Notes under the pieces: model-generated | The model's database searches: none | Seen by the model: only the letters and a program-made list of their open reading frames with translations | What the model was told of the DNA's origin: nothing | Position numbers and translations under genes: made by a program | DNA from: Cheiracanthium punctorium | Taxonomy: Eukaryota; Arthropoda; Arachnida; Araneae; Cheiracanthiidae | Length of the DNA: 64,000 nucleotides | Reading direction: 5' to 3' | NCBI GenBank assembly: GCA_038373885.1 | Contig: JAWZYV010012346.1 | Location: forward strand, 1-64,000 | Shown here: piece after piece, positions 58,549-64,000 of the stretch | Layout of the letters: the number at the start of each line of letters is the position of its first letter | How positions within the stretch are numbered: the stretch's first letter is position 1

Positions 58549-58777
58549 CTTTCATGGTAACAAATTTTTATACAGTTGTAAGTTTGACGATACCTCATGT
58601 GTTTAAGAAGATGCCTAGCCTCCTTCTCGAGCAATTCAAATTCCACCAAAACTGTATACCGAGAAATCATTTATACGAAAATTGGCAAAGCCTGCTGTCG
58701 GAAAACAGTCCACAATGGAAGATTTAACAGTATTGCCTACTTGTAAATGACTTTCTAGGGCTGGAATGCAGACTCTC
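58549..58777. other. Spacer between MITEs
   Basis: Nothing recognised. Confidence 0.4.
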
Positions 58778-59211
58778 TTAACCCTTTAACGCGCAGTGTT
58801 TCCGCTCTGGGAACACCAAACTCTAACGTTTTGACTGTTGCCAGTCACGAAGAATAGATTTGATTTCTATAAAAATAGTTGCGGGTGACATAGCTCCACG
58901 AGAATCCTTTACTTTTTAGCACGTCATTTCCGTTATAAAATGGTCACGATTATTTTTAACAGCACTGGCATCAGCTGAAAAATGGAAAGAATGCGAGAAC
59001 AGCTGGATAGATTGCCCAATGCTGAAAAAAGGGCAGCCGTTGCCATCGTTCGACTTAATTACCTGCAAGATGGCGGACGATCGAAACGTTCATCGCGTGC
59101 CACAGATCTAGAGACCCTTTTTTGACGCAGGGTCTGTAGATCTGTGGCACGCGATGAACGTTTCGATCGTCCGCCATCTTGCAGGTAGTTAAGTCGAACG
59201 ATGGCAACGGC
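58778..59211 (+). mobile_element. TTAA MITE family A, right terminus lost
   Basis: TTAA at 58778-58781, then CCCTTTAACGCGCAGTG and the hairpin with one G-T pair. The full left half and part of the inverted right arm (AGATCTGTGGCACGCGATG to GATGGCAACGGCT) follow. The central palindrome is shortened compared with 35084-35716. It breaks at 59211. Confidence 0.85.
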
Positions 59212-59734
59212 TAGGTGGATTCCTACTCTGGATATTCCATAAATCTAACCCTCGCGATGACGTGAGGAAGCTGGTATAGGAATATTCACACAGAATATTG
59301 ATTCTTGCCAGTCACCCCTGCATGCACTGTTTCATTGTGCTTTTTATGAAAATAGACTACTGAAAAAATTATGCATATAAATGTTCATAGGAGAAGCTTA
59401 CAGATTTCTACTATGATGTCCTCGTACTTGTATAAAAACTTATCTTCGAAATAAATGAGTAGACGGTAATCAAAAGATGTTCTCACATTTGACGAATTTT
59501 CGAGAAACCCCGAAAAACGTATTTTTAGAGCTGTAATCAGGACGGAAAAAAATCAATTTTCAACATGATTTTTGGGGATGAAAAATTCCTGTTGGGCTAC
59601 AAACATTTTTATTATCAAATAGCTCCCAACCTGGAAAAAAAATGATACATCAAACTCTCTTTCGAACACAAATGTGAGAAAACGCAGTTGCCTGCTAGCT
59701 CCTATAGTTTATTCTAATGACGGGTACTTGGCGT
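59212..59734. other. Spacer between MITEs
   Basis: Words such as CCAGTCACCCCTGCATGC occur, but no element or gene was recognised. Confidence 0.4.
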
Positions 59735-60256
59735 TTATCCCTCTAACGCGCAGTGATCCCACTCTGGGAACACCCAACTCGTGACGTTTTGACTGTTGCC
59801 AGTCACGAAGAATAGATTTGATTTCTATAAAAATAGTTGCGGGTGACATAGCTCCACGAGAATGCTTTACATTTTAGCACGTCGTTTCCCGTAAAAAAAA
59901 TGGTCACGATTATTTTTAACAGCCCTGACATCTGCTGAAAAATGGAAGAACGCGAGAACAGCTGGATAGATTGCCCAATGCTGAAAAAAGGGCAGCCGTT
60001 GCCATCGCTCGACTTAACTACCAGCAATATGGCGGACGATTGAAACGTTCATCGCGTGCCACAGATCTAGATATCCCTTTTTTGACGACAGCTAGCTGTG
60101 CTCGCGCACAGCCAGCTGCATCGAAAAAAGGTCTCTAAATCTGTGGCACGCGATGAACGTTTCGATAGTCCGCCATCTTGCTGGTAGTTATGTCGAGCGA
60201 TGGCAACGGCTGCCCTTTTTTCAGCATTGGGAAAGGGTTGCGCCTCAAAGGGTTAA
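59735..60256 (+). mobile_element. Complete TTAA MITE family A
   Basis: TTAT (decayed, 59735-59738) at the left and TTAA (60253-60256) at the right. Left CCCTCTAACGCGCAGTG, hairpin GATCCC / GGGAAC, two facing arms (59975-60090, 60120-60235) and a central palindrome AGCTGTGC / GCACAGCC. It ends CGCCTCAAAGGG. At 522 bp it is about 110 bp shorter than the copy at 35084, which has extra core sequence. Confidence 0.9.
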
Positions 60257-60269
60257 AGGCATATATATG

Positions 60270-60425
60270 TAATTTCTAAAGGGTCCTAACCCGTATTTAC
60301 GCTAAGTTTCGGAGGAAACCACGGAAAACTCCTAACGTTTCGGTCGGCGAACGTGACCTGACTTTCTAACCAGGCACCTTTCCGTCTCCCAGTTCAGAGC
60401 GCTCTGCTACTGGTGGGCTAAAATC
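60270..60425 (-). mobile_element. tRNA-derived SINE
   Basis: The minus-strand head AGCCCACCAGTAGCAGAGCG gives an A box. The body TTTCCTCCGAAAC and GCGTAAATACGGGTTAG is of the type shared by arthropod SINEs; compare TTTTCTCCAGATGTAACG in the SINE at 63498-63795. Confidence 0.55.
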
Positions 60426-60781
60426 TTGAAAAATACGACTCTTATGCTCTTCAGTTTTAAGGAATATAGGGAAATAATGGTTTTAACCGCATTAAGTGGA
60501 CAAAGTTTGCAACGTATTTTGTTGTTTTTTTAGTTGTTCATGAAATGTCACCTCTGACAAAAAGTGGTAATGCACATCATGGGTGCATAGATAGTGATAA
60601 ATCTGTTTATAAGTACACTTCATATGGTCTTCAAAAGTTATGCGAACATTAAAAACAAAAGCGTCCTTAATAAAGCGAGAAAAAAAATGCCATCAGTGTT
60701 CTTGGGTAGATTTTAATTCAACTTTTTTTTCCATTCACATTTTTAAAATAACACATTTAACACATGATTAATATGAGGGAG

Positions 60782-61169
60782 TTAAAATAAGGTCAAACAG
60801 CCAATGAGTGCGTATTCCAGGCCCAAATTGTCCAAAAAATAGTGAACAGGTTGCGGAGGAAACAAAGAAACCAATTTGTGAACGTAACTTTTTTGAGTGC
60901 GAAGTAACAAGACTGGCAAAACTCGAAAATATATTCTCCAAAATTGTTCATTGTTGAGTTTAATTTCATTTCCTTTTAAAACGAACCCCATTAGCTGAAC
61001 GGAAATCATCCGTATTGATCTCATAATTGAATATCCTGTCCAAGAATATCTGTAAAATTGATTTCAAAAGAGAATTTATTAAAGTTTTCAGACATTTCTT
61101 TAAGACATCTAGTAATTTTAGTGTATCTATCTTTAGAAAGGCTGTGCGGGCTTTACTCTTGATAATCAC
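60782..61169 (-). pseudogene. Possible decayed gene of unknown family
   Basis: Two overlapping minus-strand frames, 61169-60966 and 61024-60782, together give about 125 codons, separated by a frameshift. Readings such as LLDVLKKCLKTLINSLLKS and EQFWRIYFRVLPVLLLRTQ, then SLFPPQPVHYFLDNLGLEYALIG, have coding character (aromatic and helical, non-repetitive). No domain is recognised. The gene lies 0.8 kb downstream of the orphan gene on the same strand. It might be a further exon or a related copy, but I see no clear sequence relation to it. Confidence 0.4.
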
Positions 61170-61334
61170 TTATCTTTTCTTGGTTGCCACAATGGAATGT
61201 GAAAATCAGCACGTATATATGGGATAGAAAACAAGTATCAACAACAATAACAAACAAATCTTGTCATGGATTGATGAAATTGCACGGATCATAGTGCAAT
61301 CAAAACAGCTTAAAACAGTTAATGTGTTTCGATA

Positions 61335-61620
61335 AAAAATGTCACATGCCACGTTTAACAATAGTTCTAAAACAGCCAAAATCACAATTCAACTTAACAA
61401 AATGTACATAAAATTTGTGATTATTAATCGCAAGGATCCATTTTATCAGTTTAGTATTTGTCGGAAATATGACAAAATTTTAAAATCGCAAAGAAAATTC
61501 CCGAAGCTAATAGAAATATATATATAATTCCCATCACCGTACTCAGTCTTCCCCGATTGCAAAACCATTATCAAACAATTTCAGCTACTTATACAATAAA
61601 AGCAGTATTTTCCAGTAAAC
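61335..61620. repeat. Low-copy repeat, copy 2 (relative at 57660-57957)
   Basis: See copy 1. This copy is not interrupted by a MITE and continues AATAAAAGCAGTATTTTCC, which defines the insertion point of the MITE in copy 1. Confidence 0.65.
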
Positions 61621-61999
61621 TGTTAAATAACGTTTCAAAAGAACAACATCGTTTATTAAGTAATCTCGTTTAGTGATCACAATTATGAAAATAATGTAAG
61701 TTTGATTTTCAGACATAATACTGACACTGGTGCACAATAAAATCTGTAAGGACAAATTTCGTTTACGGTTCTTGCCAGTATTGTAGGGGTATCCATATTC
61801 CAGAATTTCTTCTTATGAAAAGTCGTGAAGAAATCTTCAAAATGAAAAACGAACTGGAAATAAACTAAGGCTTAGATAATATTTCAGAAATGGGAGTTTT
61901 GAGTTAATTATTCGCTTTACTACTTTTTGCTTGAACAAAGACAACGAACATATATACATCGTTGAAATTGAGGAATTACGGGCACCGTAGAATTTAATT
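61621..61999. other. AT-rich 3' flank of the orphan gene
   Basis: No gene recognised. Confidence 0.4.
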
Positions 62000-62005
62000 T
62001 TTATT
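62000..62005 (-). promoter_or_regulatory. Polyadenylation signal overlapping the stop codon
   Basis: On the minus strand the end reads ACG TAA TAA AAA: the stop TAA is 62006-62004 and AATAAA is 62005-62000. If used, the 3' untranslated region would be only about 15-35 bases. Confidence 0.4.
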
Positions 62006-63356
62006 ACGTTCTGATTCGTCTGAGTTTTTGTCTTGCATCATGAAATACCAGTTTACCCTTTACTCTTGAATTTTTCCTTCTTTTATGTTGTAACTTTCGG
62101 GCAAGTTCCCTTTCCGCTTCTCGTTGTATCATTCTTCTTGCTCTTTTAACAATCAGTTTTATTTTCAGGCGTTGAAATTTCGAAGCAAAATCTAGCAATA
62201 AATCGATACACCTAATCTTATTCTCTTTGGTTAGAACAAGCAAAAGTAAATGTTTGCGCTTGAGAGCTTTCTTAATTATATATTTTTTTGCACTAGTGGA
62301 ACATTTATTAAATATTGTAATGAAACTGTTACTGTAGTTGAAGTATGTTCTGTCGGGTTCTCTAGCAGTAAACATAAGCAAGCTGTAGATGATTTGAGGA
62401 GTAACGTAATTTCGCAGTAAATTTAGTACAGTGAAAAAATACGTTTTTTCCATGAATACAAGAAAGAACCTCAAAATTTTAAGACAGTATTTCATGAATA
62501 ATTCATTTAGCTGTTCGCTTGTGAAGATAGACAATAAATATACAAGTACATTACACGGGATGGCTATAATTTCATATCCTCGACCACGATAAAATAAATA
62601 TTTCATAGGATCTCTAAAAACAGATGTTTTGAATTTGAAAAATATAGAGTCCTTCTGTTCTTTCGACATTTTACTATAAAAGTATTGCATGGAAGGTACA
62701 TTAAACCTGTAAGTAGAATATATAAATAAGTCATACGGGTCGTGTTCTTGGTTAAGCCAGTACCCAACTAATCTACAATTAAGCATTGCTTTTTGTACAG
62801 TTGCCCACTGAAGAGAAGCAATGCCAGTATGTGGAAAGAGGTCTATAATGATATGTTTGTAGGAATAATAACAAGCTATCGCAAAGATTTTCCAAGTAGG
62901 AATTTGTTTCTGCGTGTAGTCAATCCTCTGCTCGTTGTTTTGTTCACTGTTTTGTGTATTCTGTTCATTTTTCTGCTTGTTGTACTCCATGATGTTCGCA
63001 ATAGTTGTCTCCCCGTCAATTATTCCATGAGGATTCCACGCAAATAGATTGGAATGATCCTTTAAAATTTGGTATATGATAAAATAATGGTTTCTGAGCC
63101 TGAAAAAAAGAATTTGTTTAGCAAATTTCATAAATTGTTCTTTGATTACGGTTTTGAAGTATGTAGGTAACGGAAGTTTGTCTAAATCGCGATCCAGAGA
63201 AATTTGTGAAATCCACTCGAGTAACACGGGATAATTTTCTTGGCAAATATGTTCATGCATGCCAGAAAAGATATCTTTCTTGTGGCAGAAAGCAATGCAA
63301 ATTTTGTTTACTGCAGTAGTTTGAAGAGTTGGCACCGAAGTAAAGTAGTCCAACAT
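62004..63356 (-). CDS. Orphan 450-residue protein, single exon
   Basis: An uninterrupted frame of 450 codons, by far longer than chance in this AT-rich DNA. I recognise no family. The protein is rich in alternating helical, aromatic and basic stretches, for example YPVLLEWISQISLDRDLDKL (42-61), SLQWATVQKAMLNCRLVGYW (181-200) and FFLVFMEKTYFFTVLNLL (297-314). A polar N/Q/E-rich linker lies at 126-151. The C-terminal 55 residues are strongly basic (KRARRMIQREAERELARK, then KRRKNSRVKGK), which suggests a nuclear or nucleic-acid-binding tail. There is no signal peptide. The aromatic segments around 263-315 are hydrophobic but broken, more like packed helices of a helical-repeat protein than clear membrane spans. 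The Met at 63356 is the first in frame. It could be a lineage-specific spider gene or a single-exon retrogene. Confidence 0.65.
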   Translation of the reverse strand: MLDYFTSVPTLQTTAVNKICIAFCHKKDIFSGMHEHICQENYPVLLEWISQISLDRDLDKLPLPTYFKTVIKEQFMKFAKQILFFRLRNHYFIIYQILKDHSNLFAWNPHGIIDGETTIANIMEYNKQKNEQNTQNSEQNNEQRIDYTQKQIPTWKIFAIACYYSYKHIIIDLFPHTGIASLQWATVQKAMLNCRLVGYWLNQEHDPYDLFIYSTYRFNVPSMQYFYSKMSKEQKDSIFFKFKTSVFRDPMKYLFYRGRGYEIIAIPCNVLVYLLSIFTSEQLNELFMKYCLKILRFFLVFMEKTYFFTVLNLLRNYVTPQIIYSLLMFTAREPDRTYFNYSNSFITIFNKCSTSAKKYIIKKALKRKHLLLLVLTKENKIRCIDLLLDFASKFQRLKIKLIVKRARRMIQREAERELARKLQHKRRKNSRVKGKLVFHDARQKLRRIRT

Positions 63357-63497
63357 AGTGAAAAAAATGAATAAAATCTTTTAAAATACGGCAACCAGGT
63401 TGAAAAGCAGCAATGTTTACAAGAATTACATCTGATACGGCATAAAACCAAATTTTTAATACAGTTAATCAATATTTGTAGACAGGAGTAAAGTACA
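63357..63497. other. Upstream flank of the orphan gene
   Basis: The promoter is expected here, but the SINE tail begins only about 140 bp upstream of the start codon. No TATA box is assigned. Confidence 0.35.
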
Positions 63498-63795
63498 AAC
63501 GCTGTTGTTGTTGTTGTTGTGTTGGAACATGTATTCGGATTTGTGTGCTTCCTCACGAGGAACCGCTTATAAATCCTCGTCGAAGAACGAACAAACACAA
63601 AGGGGGGCAAATGTCTTTGGGGAGGACTTTTCTGGGTATCTAGCGCATATTCACGTTACATCTGGAGAAAACCGCCTAAAACGCCAGACCGCTAGACCGA
63701 CGGCCCCGCGAGAGGACAGAACCCTGTTCCTTCATTTGAGCCATCTCCCAATGTCAGTGGCTTTAATCACTGTGCTACACATTGGTACAAACGCT
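63498..63795 (-). mobile_element. tRNA-derived SINE with GTT/AAC microsatellite tail
   Basis: The minus strand starts near 63785 with GTAGCACAGTGATTAAAGCC (A box in TGATTAAAG), followed by CAGGGTTCTGTCCTCTCG (B box region). The body holds GGCGGTTTTCTCCAGATGTAACG. It ends at a run of GTT (plus strand 63500-63519), the simple-repeat tail usual for such SINEs. Confidence 0.7.
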
Positions 63796-64000
63796 TTAAA
63801 AGTAGAAACATAATAAAAGTTATCTCATCAAAAAATGGCTTGAACAACAGTAAATTTCAAGGTAACTATCTTATATATAGGCAGCATTTAGGTCAAGCTA
63901 TTATTAATATATATTTAGTAATTTGTGCTAATACCTCTGATTATGAATAAATTTTCCACATCAGTAGTAAAAATAATTATTTTTTTCTAAGAAATATGTA
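63796..64000. other. AT-rich window edge
   Basis: Nothing recognised. Confidence 0.4.

Overview
The window is AT-rich, intron-and-repeat type eukaryotic DNA with very few genes. It looks like an arthropod genome, most probably a spider. The grounds are the tRNA-headed SINEs, the Tc1 and mariner-type transposons, the TTAA-flanked piggyBac-type MITEs, one arthropod gustatory-receptor gene and one orphan protein of helical type. The species assignment is inference; nothing in the sequence fixes it. There are no bacterial operons, rRNA genes or CRISPR arrays.

Only two open frames look like intact host genes, both on the minus strand and both without introns in the coding part. One is a 380-residue seven-helix gustatory receptor at 20759-21901. 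The other is a 450-residue lysine/arginine-rich orphan protein at 62004-63356, whose stop codon overlaps an AATAAA polyadenylation signal. Everything else with coding character is a broken transposon or retroelement: a copia gag fragment (27.2-27.6 kb), Tc1-type transposases (18.1-18.7, 45.6-46.3 and 50.0-51.2 kb), a mariner relic (24.8-25.1 kb), a nearly whole IS630/Tc1/mariner element with long inverted repeats (42.1-43.6 kb), and a Myb/SANT-like relic (14.4-14.7 kb).

Layout. 0-2 kb: a solo LTR with a 4-bp target duplication, a SINE and three diverged 150-bp repeats. 2-12.8 kb: AT-rich DNA without recognisable genes. 12.8-20.7 kb: MITEs, a pair of CpG-rich inverted segments, SINE heads and a Tc1 relic broken by MITE DNA. 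20.7-22 kb: the receptor gene. 22-30 kb: AT-rich DNA with transposon relics. 30.3-33.7 kb: a recent 1.69-kb tandem duplication. 35-37.2 kb: two complete TTAA MITEs, one with another MITE nested in it. 41.4-44 kb: the long-TIR transposon and a hAT end. 45-53 kb: Tc1 relics and two further TTAA MITE families. 54-56 kb: a tandem array of 156-bp units inside a larger mobile element. 56.9-60.4 kb: a GTGAC-rich repeat and a cluster of MITEs. 60.8-63.4 kb: a decayed coding stretch, then the orphan gene. 63.5-63.8 kb: a SINE with a GTT microsatellite tail.

The most interesting structural signal is in the TTAA-flanked MITEs. Three different families each carry a short hairpin close to the terminus. 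One copy (36555-37157) has two compensatory base-pair changes in that hairpin relative to its relatives, which suggests that the stem, not only its sequence, was kept.
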